A stretch of DNA of 64,000 nucleotides, taken from assembly GCA_002454165.1 (NCBI GenBank), contig DKIG01000052.1, forward strand, positions 18,460 through 82,459, read 5' to 3'. Both the position numbers and the translations under genes were made by a program. Positions 25,982-35,883 of this stretch are shown here, piece by piece. Position 1 is the stretch's first letter. Each line of letters opens with the position of its first letter. A model generated the notes under the pieces. The model searched no databases. It saw nothing but the letters and a program-made list of their open reading frames with translations, and had not been told where the DNA came from. The stretch comes from Gammaproteobacteria bacterium UBA6724. Its GTDB lineage: Bacteria > Pseudomonadota > Gammaproteobacteria > Pseudomonadales > Azotimanducaceae.

Positions 25982-27019
25982 ATGAATATTACAGACCTGC
26001 TACGGCTCGGTCAGACACAGGGCGCGTCTGACCTGCATTTGGCAGCCGGTTTGCCGCCGCTACTACGGATAGATGGCGACCTGCGTCGTCTTGACTTACC
26101 AGTGCTCAACCACCAGCAGGTTCACTCGCATCTTATTGAATTGATGAACGACAAGCAGCGGCAAGAATATGAAACAAGATTTGAATGTGACTTTTCATTT
26201 GAGTTGCCCAACCTGGCGCGATTCCGCGTTAATGCGTTCCGACAGAATCGTGGTGCTGGCGGCGCCTTCAGAACGATTCCTGTCAAGATTCCTAGCCTGG
26301 ATGAGTTAGGCATGGGGGAGGTGTTTCGTAGTATTGCCGCCACATCCCACGGACTCATCACGGTCACAGGACCCACAGGTTCGGGTAAAAGTACATCCCT
26401 CGCGGCGATGATTGACTATATTAACAGCACCAGACACAAGCATATCTTGACCTTAGAAGACCCGATCGAATTCGTGCATGAAAACAAACAGTGCTTGGTC
26501 AATCAGAGAGAAATTCACCGGGATACTCTGGGGTTTAACGAGGCGCTCAGATCGGCCCTCCGCGCTGACCCGGATATTATTTTGATTGGTGAAATGCGGG
26601 ACCTGGCGACAATTCGGCTGGCTCTTGAAGCTGCGGAAACCGGACATCTAGTGCTGAGCACCCTGCATACATCCGCCGCCGCCAGAACCATAGATCGGAT
26701 GATCAATGTATTCCCAGGTGCAGAAAAGGCAATGATACGCACCCTCTTGTCGGAATCACTTCATGCAGTCATCTCCCAGACGCTCCTGAAAAAAGTAGCG
26801 GGCGGACGAGTCGCCGCCCATGAAATCATGGTGTGTACGCCTGCTATCCGCAATCTCATTCGGGAAGACAAGGTGCCCCAAATCTATTCCGCGATACAAA
26901 CAGGAAGAAATCTCGGCATGCAAACCTTTGACCAATGCCTCGCAGAACTGGTAGCAAACAAGATCATCAGTAAAGAGACAGCACAGCAAGAAGCGAAGAT
27001 GCCGGAAGATTTCAGATGA
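25982..27019 (+). CDS. pilT: type IV pilus retraction ATPase PilT
   Basis: PilT is the hexameric motor that depolymerises type IV pili for twitching motility and DNA uptake. Its 345 residues include Walker A GPTGSGKST (130-138), the Asp box HILTLEDPIEFVH, Walker B ALRADPDIILIGEMRD, the His box and the C-terminal retraction motif region AIRNLIREDK. It marks the cell as having, or having had, type IV pili; no other pilus genes are present here. Confidence 0.97.
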   Translation: MNITDLLRLGQTQGASDLHLAAGLPPLLRIDGDLRRLDLPVLNHQQVHSHLIELMNDKQRQEYETRFECDFSFELPNLARFRVNAFRQNRGAGGAFRTIPVKIPSLDELGMGEVFRSIAATSHGLITVTGPTGSGKSTSLAAMIDYINSTRHKHILTLEDPIEFVHENKQCLVNQREIHRDTLGFNEALRSALRADPDIILIGEMRDLATIRLALEAAETGHLVLSTLHTSAAARTIDRMINVFPGAEKAMIRTLLSESLHAVISQTLLKKVAGGRVAAHEIMVCTPAIRNLIREDKVPQIYSAIQTGRNLGMQTFDQCLAELVANKIISKETAQQEAKMPEDFR

Positions 27020-27052
27020 GCCTGGATGACCTTAGCATTGGCGTAACGATTG

Positions 27053-27496
27053 CTACTTGGTGTTATCGGTCCTGTGCGTCTCGTCTTGGAGCCAGGTCTC
27101 AAGAATAATCCTTGCCGCTACATGGTCCAGATGCTCCTGTCGGCGAGGACCCTCGGAGGCTGTTTCGCGCTGTGCTTCAATTGAACTCAGCCTCTCGTCA
27201 ACCATCTCGACCGGTAGATTGTATCTGTTCTGCAAACGGCGTGAGAATTTTTGTACTGCCACCGCCATCTCACTCATAGTGCCGTCCATGTTGAGCGGTA
27301 GCCCGACTATCATCATGCCCGGTTGCCATTCCCGGATCAAATTGTCAACTCTGCCCCAATCGGGAACACCGTCTTGCGCCGGGATGATGCACAGCGGGGT
27401 GGCGGTCTGGGTCAACATCTGCCCTATGGCGACCCCTATTCTTCGCTGCCCAAAATCAAATCCCATGACGAGCAGGTCCGCCGTCTGCATATCCAT
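27053..27496 (-). CDS. ruvX: YqgF/RuvX-type Holliday-junction resolvase-like protein (pre-16S rRNA nuclease)
   Basis: The 147-residue RNase H-fold protein has the motifs VMGFDFGQRRIGVAIG, IVGLPLNMDGTMSEM and VDERLSSIEA, plus a final DHVAARIILETWL. The E. coli homologue trims the 5' end of pre-16S rRNA. It lies just downstream of tonB/gshB; the yqgE gene that normally sits between gshB and ruvX is absent here. Confidence 0.94.
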   Translation of the reverse strand: MDMQTADLLVMGFDFGQRRIGVAIGQMLTQTATPLCIIPAQDGVPDWGRVDNLIREWQPGMMIVGLPLNMDGTMSEMAVAVQKFSRRLQNRYNLPVEMVDERLSSIEAQRETASEGPRRQEHLDHVAARIILETWLQDETHRTDNTK

Positions 27497-27505
27497 CTTC
27501 CACCT

Positions 27506-28276
27506 CTATCCAGGAAAACTTCCAAAAGAGTCGTTCTTTTGGAATTGCCAGGTGCGGACAATTTCCAGCAGATCCGTGGTTTCCCTGAGCTGGTTCGGAA
27601 AGGGAGCAAAGGGCGCAGCCAGACGTACGATGCGTACCGCCGCATCATCAAGTATCTGGTGCCCGGAAGATTCCAACAACTTAATGTCATGCAGGGAACC
27701 GTCGGGCAAAATTGCCACCATCAGGCGCAGGCTGCCGTATATTTTTTGTCGTGTAGATTCCTTAGGATAGTTGAGGTTACCGATATTCTCAATCTTCCGG
27801 TGCCAGGAATTGAGATAAAAGGTCTCCGAACGCGCCGCCGTAGAAAGGCTTGTCAAGCGTTTGATCCTGGGACGAGGGGCGGTGGTTTGCTGCTGCCAGT
27901 TCTGCCTGATGATTGCCAGCGAGGACGCAAGGAGGTTGCTCTTCTCAGGCGCCCCCTCCTCAGGGAGCGCCTTCTCGTCTGGCTGAGTCGCCAGGCTGAT
28001 GTCGTCAGGCTGGGCTCGTGGCGAGACGCTGGCGACAAGAGCCGAGTAGGGCTCGGTATGCGCCTCCTCGGGGCGAGCTCTATGCTGGGTAAGGGTAACT
28101 TCCAGGGTCCGAGTTGATGTTGAGAGACTGGTCAAGAAGCTGGTCAAAAAGAGATTCGACTGGCCAATCAATCCTATGCCTAAAATCGCCGCCACATGCA
28201 GTGCTACCGAAAATAACAGGGCGCAACTCAGACGGATGGCTGGTTTGCCCGGAGTGTGCAGAGCCGAGACCATCAA
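27506..28276 (-). CDS. TonB-type energy transducer
   Basis: The 256-residue protein has one N-terminal membrane anchor (about residues 15-38), a linker of about 100 residues less Pro-rich than in classical TonB, and a C-terminal TonB domain (about 165-245) with YPKESTRQKIYGSLRLMVAILPDGSL and SSGHQILDDAAVRIVRLAAPFAPFP. It would couple the proton-motive force to outer-membrane receptors. This tonB-like gene is a standard neighbour of gshB in Pseudomonas. Its ATG overlaps the gshB stop. Confidence 0.9.
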   Translation of the reverse strand: MMVSALHTPGKPAIRLSCALLFSVALHVAAILGIGLIGQSNLFLTSFLTSLSTSTRTLEVTLTQHRARPEEAHTEPYSALVASVSPRAQPDDISLATQPDEKALPEEGAPEKSNLLASSLAIIRQNWQQQTTAPRPRIKRLTSLSTAARSETFYLNSWHRKIENIGNLNYPKESTRQKIYGSLRLMVAILPDGSLHDIKLLESSGHQILDDAAVRIVRLAAPFAPFPNQLRETTDLLEIVRTWQFQKNDSFGSFPG

Positions 28277-29235
28277 GTCTGCCGCTGGAAAATTTCACGG
28301 TCAATGAAGCGCATGTAATCACCTGCTATATCAATATCAAATGCTTTATCAATCTCCCGAATACAGGTCGGGCAGGTTACATTGATCTCGGTCAGGTAGT
28401 CGCCAATCACATCAATGCCAACGAAGTAGAGCCCCTTTTGTCTGAGTAGAGGCCCAATCCGAGCGCAAATAAACTTGTCCCGGTCGGTCAACTCCCTGCC
28501 CAGACCCGAGGCACCCACCGCAAGATTGCCGCGCGTTTCACCCTCTGGTGGTATTCTGGCAAGACCGTAGGGGACAGGCTCGCCATTGATAAGAAGAATC
28601 CTCGTATCGCCAGTCGTTGCTATTTCGGGAATGTATTTCTGCGCCATGATTTGCCGCTTGCCATCGGCAGTCAGCGTTTCAATGATGACCGGGAGATTGT
28701 GTTCGGTTTCTGCTGCTCGAAAAATGGACGCGCCGCCCATTTCGTCCAACGGTTTGAAAATAACATCTTGATGACGCCGATGAAATTCGCGAAGTTGCTG
28801 TGGGTCCCGGCTAACAAGATGCGGCGGACAACATTCCGGGAACTGCAAGGCGAAAATCTTCTCGTTACAATCGCGCACGGCACCCGGACGGTTCAGGACC
28901 GGCGTTCCAGTGCTTTCAACAAATTCCAGTAGATAGGTTGAATAGATATACTCCATATCAAATGGAGGCTCCTTGCGTAGCAAGATGGCGTCTAACTGAG
29001 CGGCGGGGATGATTGTTTCGGCATCTGTCTCGTACCACTTGCCCGGGCCATCCATGACACTCAGCCCTCGCTGCCTGAGGGACACCACGCCATCCTCAAT
29101 CCAGATATCGGATTGTTCAAAACAGCATATCTGCCAGCCCGCCGCCTGGGCAGCAAGCATCATCGCCAGGGTGCTGTCTTTCTCGGGATTGATGGATTCA
29201 AGGGAGTCCATCAATATGCCAATTTTACGGGTCAA
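28273..29235 (-). CDS. gshB: glutathione synthetase
   Basis: GshB joins gamma-glutamylcysteine and glycine using ATP. The 320-residue ATP-grasp protein starts KIGILMDSLESINPEKDSTLAMM, and contains VLNRPGAVRDCNEKIFALQFPE, FKPLDEMGGASIFR, and INVTCPTCIREIDKAFDIDIAG near the C terminus. It shares a 4-bp overlap with tonB. Confidence 0.97.
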   Translation of the reverse strand: MTRKIGILMDSLESINPEKDSTLAMMLAAQAAGWQICCFEQSDIWIEDGVVSLRQRGLSVMDGPGKWYETDAETIIPAAQLDAILLRKEPPFDMEYIYSTYLLEFVESTGTPVLNRPGAVRDCNEKIFALQFPECCPPHLVSRDPQQLREFHRRHQDVIFKPLDEMGGASIFRAAETEHNLPVIIETLTADGKRQIMAQKYIPEIATTGDTRILLINGEPVPYGLARIPPEGETRGNLAVGASGLGRELTDRDKFICARIGPLLRQKGLYFVGIDVIGDYLTEINVTCPTCIREIDKAFDIDIAGDYMRFIDREIFQRQT

Positions 29236-29334
29236 GGTACGTGGCTCAAAACAAATGGACGGTCATTGTAAACCAGATACCGATTGTTTTATTGGGGGTT
29301 TACCGAGAGAGTTTTTTGGACTCCTCAGGAGAAA

Positions 29335-30183
29335 CTACAGACCCAGCGCCTTCCAGATACCCAGACTCGGGAGAGCCTGGTTGAGCGTATAGAAATGCAA
29401 GCCGGGTGCGCCACCGTCAAGGAGCCGCTGGCACATGCTGGTCACCACCTCCAAGCCAAATGTTTTCAGTTGTTCCGGGTCATGTTGATAGGTAATCAAA
29501 TGCTTTTCTATCCACCGTGGAATCTCCGCACCGCAGAGGGCGGAAAATCTCACAATCCCCTTATAATTGGTGAGCGGCATGATGCCCGGCACGATGGGCA
29601 CATCAATCCCTCTTTTGTGACAGGCATCAATAAATCTGAAGTAGGCATCAGCGTTATAAAAGTATTGGGTGATGGCGCTATCCGCACCGGCATCAATCTT
29701 TCGCTTGAAATGGGTGAGATCCGTATCTACCGAGGATGATTCCGGGTGCATTTCAGGGTAAGCAGCAACATCAATGTGAAAATGATTCCCGCTTACCCGG
29801 CGAATAAATTCAACCAGATCACTGGCGTGGGTCAGCTGGCTGGAAGGACCAGTGCCAGACGGGGAATCTCCTCTCAGGGCAACCAACCGAGTGACGCCCG
29901 CTGCCTGATATTCAGTCAGCATGTCACGCACGGCGTCCTCCTTCCCTTGATTAATGGCGTCACCATCAAAGGAAATGTGGGGGACAACCGGCGTCCCCAG
30001 GCGGAGTAACTCCAGCACCGTTTGTTTGGTGCCGTCCCGGGTTGTGCCGCCTGCGCCATAGGTCACGGAAAAGTAGTGCGGGGACAGCTCATTAAGGCGG
30101 CTGTGTGTCCGCCTAAGTTTTTCTTGGGCTGATACCGTCCTCGGGGCGGAAAACTCAAAACTGAATGATCTTGATTCGGGCAT
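29335..30183 (-). CDS. metF: 5,10-methylenetetrahydrofolate reductase
   Basis: MetF is a flavoenzyme that makes 5-methyl-tetrahydrofolate for methionine synthesis. In 282 residues it shows FSFEFSAPRT at the start (catalytic Glu), VTYGAGGTTRDGT, LVALRGDSPSGTG and ITQYFYNADAYFRF. It follows metK by 29 bp on the same strand, so the two probably share a transcript that feeds the methyl cycle. Confidence 0.97.
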   Translation of the reverse strand: MPESRSFSFEFSAPRTVSAQEKLRRTHSRLNELSPHYFSVTYGAGGTTRDGTKQTVLELLRLGTPVVPHISFDGDAINQGKEDAVRDMLTEYQAAGVTRLVALRGDSPSGTGPSSQLTHASDLVEFIRRVSGNHFHIDVAAYPEMHPESSSVDTDLTHFKRKIDAGADSAITQYFYNADAYFRFIDACHKRGIDVPIVPGIMPLTNYKGIVRFSALCGAEIPRWIEKHLITYQHDPEQLKTFGLEVVTSMCQRLLDGGAPGLHFYTLNQALPSLGIWKALGL

Positions 30184-30212
30184 CTTCTGACGCTGGGCTC
30201 TATCTTGCCTGT

Positions 30213-31373
30213 TCAGGAAAGGGCAGTAGCAAGCAACTCTTTTTTATCCGTCTTCTCCCAGGTGAAATCTGGTTCTTCCCTGCCGAAATGACCGTAGGTA
30301 GCCGTCTGTTGGTAGATGGGTCTTTTGAGGTCCAGCATAGCTATCAGCCCCTTGGGATGGAGATCAAAGTGCTCTCTCACCAGGGCGTTGATCTTGTCTT
30401 CTGGCAAGACGCCGGTACCAAATGTATTGATGTTGATAGAAGTCGGCTCGGCAATACCTATGGCGTATGACAGTTGAATTTCACATCGCTTTGCTAAGCC
30501 CGCCGCGACGATGTTCTTGGCAACATAACGCCCGCCATAGGCGGCACTTCTGTCCACCTTGGAGGGATCCTTGCCAGAGAAGGCACCGCCACCATGCCGC
30601 GCCATGCCGCCATAGGTGTCAACGATGATCTTCCTGCCGGTCAATCCACAGTCGCCAACGGGTCCCCCGGTCACGAACTGCCCGGTCGGATTGATAAAGT
30701 ATTTGGTTGCCCCATGTAACCAATCGGCAGGCAAGACAGGCTTGATAATTTCCTCCATCACCGCTTCGTGAAGCGTCTGGCGTGAGACCTCCGGCGAATG
30801 CTGGGTGGACAGGACCACCGCATCAATCATGACCGGACGACCATCACCGTCATACCGGAAAGAAATCTGGCTTTTAGCATCTGGGCGCAAGAAGGGCAGT
30901 TGTCCTGACTTCCGAACTTCTGCCTGCCTTTGCATCAGCCGATGGGAGTAGGTGATCGGTGCTGGCATCAACACATCGGTTTCATCAGAGGCATAACCAA
31001 ACATCAACCCTTGATCACCCGCCCCCTGTTCATGACTCGGCGATTCATCAACGCCTACGGCGATGTCCGGGGACTGTTTGCCAATCGCATTTAGAATGGC
31101 GCAGGAAGCACCGTCAAAGCCAACCTCTGAGCTGTTGTAGCCTATATCAAGAATGACACTACGGCACACATCTTCCAGATCAATCCAGGCAGAGGTAGTA
31201 ATTTCACCTGCTATGACCACCATACCGGTTTTGACCAGGGCTTCGCATGCGACTCTGGCATCAGGGTCCTCAGTGAGGATCGCATCCAGGATAGCGTCAG
31301 AAATTTGATCCGCCATCTTGTCAGGATGTCCCTCGGATACTGATTCGGAAGTAAAAGTGGCATCTCTTGTCAT
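30213..31373 (-). CDS. metK: S-adenosylmethionine synthetase
   Basis: MetK makes AdoMet from methionine and ATP. The 386-residue product begins at ATG 31373 (MTRDATFTSESVSEGHPDK), with the catalytic His in GHPDK. The signature GAGDQGLMFGYA and the P-loop-like GGGAFSGKDPSKVDRSAAY are present. The open frame continues 39 codons further upstream, but that part is not conserved. I looked for SAM or SAH riboswitch helices upstream and saw none. Confidence 0.97.
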   Translation of the reverse strand: MTRDATFTSESVSEGHPDKMADQISDAILDAILTEDPDARVACEALVKTGMVVIAGEITTSAWIDLEDVCRSVILDIGYNSSEVGFDGASCAILNAIGKQSPDIAVGVDESPSHEQGAGDQGLMFGYASDETDVLMPAPITYSHRLMQRQAEVRKSGQLPFLRPDAKSQISFRYDGDGRPVMIDAVVLSTQHSPEVSRQTLHEAVMEEIIKPVLPADWLHGATKYFINPTGQFVTGGPVGDCGLTGRKIIVDTYGGMARHGGGAFSGKDPSKVDRSAAYGGRYVAKNIVAAGLAKRCEIQLSYAIGIAEPTSININTFGTGVLPEDKINALVREHFDLHPKGLIAMLDLKRPIYQQTATYGHFGREEPDFTWEKTDKKELLATALS

Positions 31374-31566
31374 GGCAAGCCCGCTTCTGTGAACGCCTCT
31401 GTATAAGTGTCTGCTATGGTTAATCGGTGAAGAGTGCGCCATTCTACAAGTTACTACATCGCTTGCCCACCGATGCGAACAAATTATCATTCATTCAAGG
31501 TCTTTTGTTGATGATTGCCCGCATCTAATAGAGAATGGGCGCGCAAATTTCCTGAGTTGAATCTCC

Positions 31567-33582
31567 ATGCCTAAAGGTCACAGACTCCCCAACGCGATTC
31601 GCGCCTTAACCATGGACGCAGTACAGAAAGCGGGCAGTGGCCATCCGGGAGCGCCCATGGGCATGGCGGATATAGCGCATGTCTTGTGGACGGATATTCT
31701 AAAACACAATCCGCAAAACCCTGACTGGGTAGACCGGGACAGGTTTGTCCTCTCAAATGGACATGGTTCAATGTTGTTGTACTCCTTGCTCCACCTGACA
31801 GGCTACGACCTGGATATGGACGAACTTCGTAACTTCCGACAACTCGGTTCAAAAACACCCGGACACCCGGAATACGGTTGTACCCCCGGCGTTGAAACGA
31901 CAACCGGTCCCCTGGGTCAGGGTTTCGCCAACGGAGTCGGTATGGCGATCGCGGAGAAAATTCTCTCTGGACGATTCAATACCACTCAGCATCAGATCAT
32001 TAATCACCATACCTATGTTTTTGTAGGCGACGGCTGTCTGATGGAAGGCCTGTCCCATGAGGTTGCATCACTCGCCGGGACTCTCGGTCTTGGCAAGTTA
32101 ATCTGCATCTATGATGACAACGGGATTTCAATAGACGGGGAGCTCAGCGGCTGGTTCACGGATGATACGGAAAGCCGCTTTAACGCCTATGGTTGGCATG
32201 TCGCCGGGGGCTTGGATGGGCATGACCAGGACGCAGTCAAGCAAGCAATACTGGCGGCACAAGCCGACCCTCGTCCCAGTTTGCTTTGTTGTAAAACTGC
32301 CATAGGTTACGGTGCCCCCAACAAGGAGGGCACCGCCGCCGCCCACGGTAGCCCCCTCGGAACAGAGGAGATAGCACTGACGCGGGCAAGCCTTGACTGG
32401 TCAGACGCGCCTTTTGAGATACCGACGGATGTTTATGCTGCCTGGGACTGCTGTGGCAAGGGTGCCGCCAGGGAAGATGAATGGCGGCGGAGATATGCCG
32501 ACTATGCCAAGGCAAAGCCAGAGCTGGCGACTGAGCTGGAACGGGCCTTGAGCGGGGAACTACCTGCCATTTGGGAGTCTGAGCTCAATGCGTTACTGGC
32601 GGAGATGCAAGCAAATAACAGAACCCTCGCCTCCCGCAATGCTTCTGGCGAGATGATTGCGAAACTCGCTCAGCTACTGCCAGACCTGGTGGGCGGGTCC
32701 GCCGACCTGTCCGGATCAAACTGTACTCACTGGGCGGAGGCAAGGACTCTGTCCCGGGATGTCTCTGATGCCAACTATATCTACTACGGCGTGCGGGAGT
32801 TCGGCATGACTGCTATCACTAATGGCATAGCCTTGCATGGCGGTCTGCGCCCCTTCTGCGGGACCTTTCTTATCTTTATGGAATATGCCCGTAATGCGAC
32901 GCGGATGGCGGCTTTGATGGGTGTGGAAAGCATCTTTGTGTATAGCCACGACTCCATCGGACAGGGGGAAGACGGTCCGACACACCAACCCATTGAACAG
33001 CTTGCCAACCTGCGGGGCACGCCTAATATGTCTGTGTGGCGACCTTGTGACTCGGTGGAAACCGTGGTCGCCTGGAAGGCAGCGATAGAAAAAAAGGGCG
33101 GCCCTACGGCACTGGTACTCAGCCGACAGGGGCTACCAAACCTGCCACGGGAGGCGGAGCAACTGGCGAACATTGCCCGGGGTGCCTATGTGCTTTATGA
33201 CAGCAGTGATATGAGCAACGACGCCGCGCCGGAGGTCATTCTGCTGGCTACCGGCTCGGAGGTCAGCCTCGCGCTTGCCAGTGCGCAAAAGTTAGCTACC
33301 GATGATGGCTTAGTTGTGCGGGTGGTTTCCATGCCCTGTGTGGAAACTTTTGAGGCACAGGAGCCGACATATAGGGACAGGGTATTACCAGACAGTGTCA
33401 GGAAACGAGTCGCCATTGAAGCAAGTCATGTGGACTACTGGCGTAAATGGGTGGGTCTTGATGGCAGAGTAATCGGCATGCACTCCTTTGGAGAATCAGC
33501 CCCTGGCAGTACACTCTTCCAGCACTTTGGCTTTACGGTTGACAAGGTCGTAGATACCGTCAGGGAACTCATGCGCTTGTGA
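31567..33582 (+). CDS. tkt: transketolase
   Basis: This thiamine-diphosphate enzyme of the pentose phosphate pathway (and the Calvin cycle where present) has 671 residues. Motifs are AIRALTMDAVQKAGSGHPGAPMGMA at the N terminus, the TPP-binding GDGCLMEG, the pyrimidine domain VREFGMTAITNGIALHGG, and YSHDSIGQGEDGPTHQP. It starts a plus-strand run tkt-pgk-fba. Confidence 0.97.
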   Translation: MPKGHRLPNAIRALTMDAVQKAGSGHPGAPMGMADIAHVLWTDILKHNPQNPDWVDRDRFVLSNGHGSMLLYSLLHLTGYDLDMDELRNFRQLGSKTPGHPEYGCTPGVETTTGPLGQGFANGVGMAIAEKILSGRFNTTQHQIINHHTYVFVGDGCLMEGLSHEVASLAGTLGLGKLICIYDDNGISIDGELSGWFTDDTESRFNAYGWHVAGGLDGHDQDAVKQAILAAQADPRPSLLCCKTAIGYGAPNKEGTAAAHGSPLGTEEIALTRASLDWSDAPFEIPTDVYAAWDCCGKGAAREDEWRRRYADYAKAKPELATELERALSGELPAIWESELNALLAEMQANNRTLASRNASGEMIAKLAQLLPDLVGGSADLSGSNCTHWAEARTLSRDVSDANYIYYGVREFGMTAITNGIALHGGLRPFCGTFLIFMEYARNATRMAALMGVESIFVYSHDSIGQGEDGPTHQPIEQLANLRGTPNMSVWRPCDSVETVVAWKAAIEKKGGPTALVLSRQGLPNLPREAEQLANIARGAYVLYDSSDMSNDAAPEVILLATGSEVSLALASAQKLATDDGLVVRVVSMPCVETFEAQEPTYRDRVLPDSVRKRVAIEASHVDYWRKWVGLDGRVIGMHSFGESAPGSTLFQHFGFTVDKVVDTVRELMRL

Positions 33583-33592
33583 AAAAACTGCC

Positions 33593-34762
33593 ATGAGCAT
33601 CAAACAACTTACCGAGATGGCAATCCAGGGAAAGCGCGTCCTTATCCGTGAAGACCTGAATGTTCCTATAGCCCAAGGCAGGGTGACCAGTGACGCGAGG
33701 ATAAGAGCCGCCATCCCGACCCTCTTACATGCCGTGAATGCAGGTGCCAGGGTCATGGTCATGTCGCATCTGGGTCGCCCGGAGGAAGGCGTTGCGATTG
33801 CATCCCAGTCGGAGTTTTCCCTCGCCCCTGTGGCAACCTGCCTGGCTAGATTGACCGGATTAAAGGTTCGTTTGATTGATGATTACCTCAACGGTTTTGA
33901 AAATCAGGGCGAAGATATTGCGCTGTTTGAGAATGTACGGGTTAACCGGGGTGAGAAAAGCAATGATGAAATCCTCGCAAGGCAACTCGGTAACCTCTGT
34001 GATGTGTTTGTGATGGACGCCTTCGGCACCGCGCACCGCGCTCATGCGAGCACGGAAGGCGTGATTAGATTTGCGCCTCTCGCCTGCGCTGGACCCCTAT
34101 TGTCGCTGGAGATCAAGACACTTAACACCGCGCTCATGCGTCCAAAGAAACCGATGGTCGCCCTGGTGGGTGGCAGCAAGGTATCCACAAAACTGCAAAT
34201 ACTAAAGACGCTGTCAAAAAAGGTTGACGCTTTAATTGTTGGCGGCGGCATAGCGAATACTTTTCTTGCGGCTTCCGGTGTGGCTACAGGCAATTCCCTG
34301 ATTGAGCCGGAGCTGTTGGATGTAGCAAGGAATCTACTGGATAGTATGCCTATGCCATTGCCCATAGATGTCCTGGTTGCCAAATCACTCAGCCGGGAAG
34401 CAACCCCAGTGGTCAAAAATGTGAATGCCATTGCGCCGGACGAGATGATTGTTGATCTGGGACCTGAGTCGATCAAAGTCATGTGCAAGATACTGGCAAG
34501 CGCCAATACGATCTTGTGGAATGGTCCCGTGGGAGTGGCGGAAATACCGCAGTTCGCTACCGGGACAGTGGCACTGGCACGCAGTATCGCCGCAAGCAGT
34601 GCCTGGTCTCTGGCAGGTGGTGGCGATACACTGGCTGTTATTGACCAGTGCAACCTTGCCGAGCATATTTCATATATCTCAACGGGCGGCGGTGCCTTCC
34701 TGGAATTCGTCGAAGGCAAGACCCTGCCGAGTGTCGCCGCGCTTGAAGCAAGGTATCCTTAG
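33593..34762 (+). CDS. pgk: phosphoglycerate kinase
   Basis: Pgk interconverts 1,3-bisphosphoglycerate and 3-phosphoglycerate with ATP formation. The 389-residue protein shows RVLIREDLNVPIAQGRV, MSHLGRP, the substrate-binding ENVRVNRGEKSND, and the nucleotide-binding LAGGGDTLAVI near the C terminus. It lies 10 bp after tkt. The gap gene that normally separates tkt and pgk is missing. Confidence 0.97.
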   Translation: MSIKQLTEMAIQGKRVLIREDLNVPIAQGRVTSDARIRAAIPTLLHAVNAGARVMVMSHLGRPEEGVAIASQSEFSLAPVATCLARLTGLKVRLIDDYLNGFENQGEDIALFENVRVNRGEKSNDEILARQLGNLCDVFVMDAFGTAHRAHASTEGVIRFAPLACAGPLLSLEIKTLNTALMRPKKPMVALVGGSKVSTKLQILKTLSKKVDALIVGGGIANTFLAASGVATGNSLIEPELLDVARNLLDSMPMPLPIDVLVAKSLSREATPVVKNVNAIAPDEMIVDLGPESIKVMCKILASANTILWNGPVGVAEIPQFATGTVALARSIAASSAWSLAGGGDTLAVIDQCNLAEHISYISTGGGAFLEFVEGKTLPSVAALEARYP

Positions 34763-34807
34763 CTGGGAGAAACATTTAACCGAAGTAAAAATAACCGGAG
34801 AATCATC

Positions 34808-35872
34808 ATGGCACTAGTGAGTATGCGACAACTGTTGGATCATGCGGCAGAACATGACTATGGCGTCCCAGCTTTTAATGTGAATAACCTGGAACAGATG
34901 CGCGCCGTGATGGAAGGTGCTGATGAAACCGACAGTCCGGTCATCGTCCAGGCGTCCGCCGGTGCCCGAAAGTATGCAGGCGCCAACTTTCTGAGGCATC
35001 TGATCCTGGCGGCTATTGAGGAATTCCCCGACATTCCGGTAGTCATGCACCAGGATCACGGCGCCTCACCTGAGGTTTGCCAGCGGAGTATCCAACTTGG
35101 CTTTTCCTCAGTGATGATGGACGGGTCCCTGATGCCAAATCAAAAGACACCTGCCAGTTACGAATACAATCTGGATGTTACCCGCCGCACGGTAGAGATG
35201 GCGCATGCTTGCGGTGTCACGGTGGAGGGTGAACTTGGTTGTCTTGGCTCCCTCGAAACAGGCGAAGCAGGTGAAGAAGATGGTGGCGGTGCGGAAGGCA
35301 CGCTCAGCATGGAGCAACTCCTAACCGACCCGGAGCAGGCGGTGGACTTTATTAAACAGACACATTGCGACGCCCTCGCCATCGCTATTGGCACCAGTCA
35401 CGGTGCTTACAAGTTCTCAAGGCCACCCACGGGTGACATCCTGGACATTGATCGGATTAAGGAAATACATACCAGACTACCCAATACGCATCTGGTCATG
35501 CACGGTTCATCCAGCGTACCCCAGGAATGGCTGGCGGTGATCAACGAGAACGGCGGGGAAATTCCCGAGACCTACGGCGTGCCAGTTGCCGAGATACAGG
35601 AAGGCATCAGGCATGGCGTCAGGAAGGTTAATATAGACACCGATCTGCGGCTGGCATCAACCGGCTCCATCCGTCGCTTCCTGGCGCAGAACAAATCCGA
35701 ATTTGACCCGCGCAAGTATTTCGCCGAATCCCAGGCGGCGATGAAGCAGATAGTGAAGGCGCGCTACGAAGCCTTCGGTACCGCGGGCAATGCGCAGAAA
35801 ATAAAGCCACTGAGTCTGGCGCAGATGTCAGACCAATATAGTGCGGGAGATCTGGACCCTCGTTTGGTATAG
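34808..35872 (+). CDS. fba: fructose-bisphosphate aldolase, class II
   Basis: The 354-residue zinc aldolase is of the CbbA-like subtype. HQDHG at 81-85 gives the catalytic Asp and a zinc His, EGELG and MHGSSSVP carry further metal and substrate residues, and KVNIDTDLRLA is near the C terminus. It follows pgk directly; pyk, usually between them in gammaproteobacteria, is absent. It serves glycolysis or gluconeogenesis. Confidence 0.97.
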   Translation: MALVSMRQLLDHAAEHDYGVPAFNVNNLEQMRAVMEGADETDSPVIVQASAGARKYAGANFLRHLILAAIEEFPDIPVVMHQDHGASPEVCQRSIQLGFSSVMMDGSLMPNQKTPASYEYNLDVTRRTVEMAHACGVTVEGELGCLGSLETGEAGEEDGGGAEGTLSMEQLLTDPEQAVDFIKQTHCDALAIAIGTSHGAYKFSRPPTGDILDIDRIKEIHTRLPNTHLVMHGSSSVPQEWLAVINENGGEIPETYGVPVAEIQEGIRHGVRKVNIDTDLRLASTGSIRRFLAQNKSEFDPRKYFAESQAAMKQIVKARYEAFGTAGNAQKIKPLSLAQMSDQYSAGDLDPRLV

Positions 35873-35883
35873 GGGCCCTGGCA

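Noticed and set aside
31374..31566. SAM or SAH riboswitch upstream of metK
   Set aside because: I could not find the conserved helices or core motifs; the region looks like a simple divergent promoter space.
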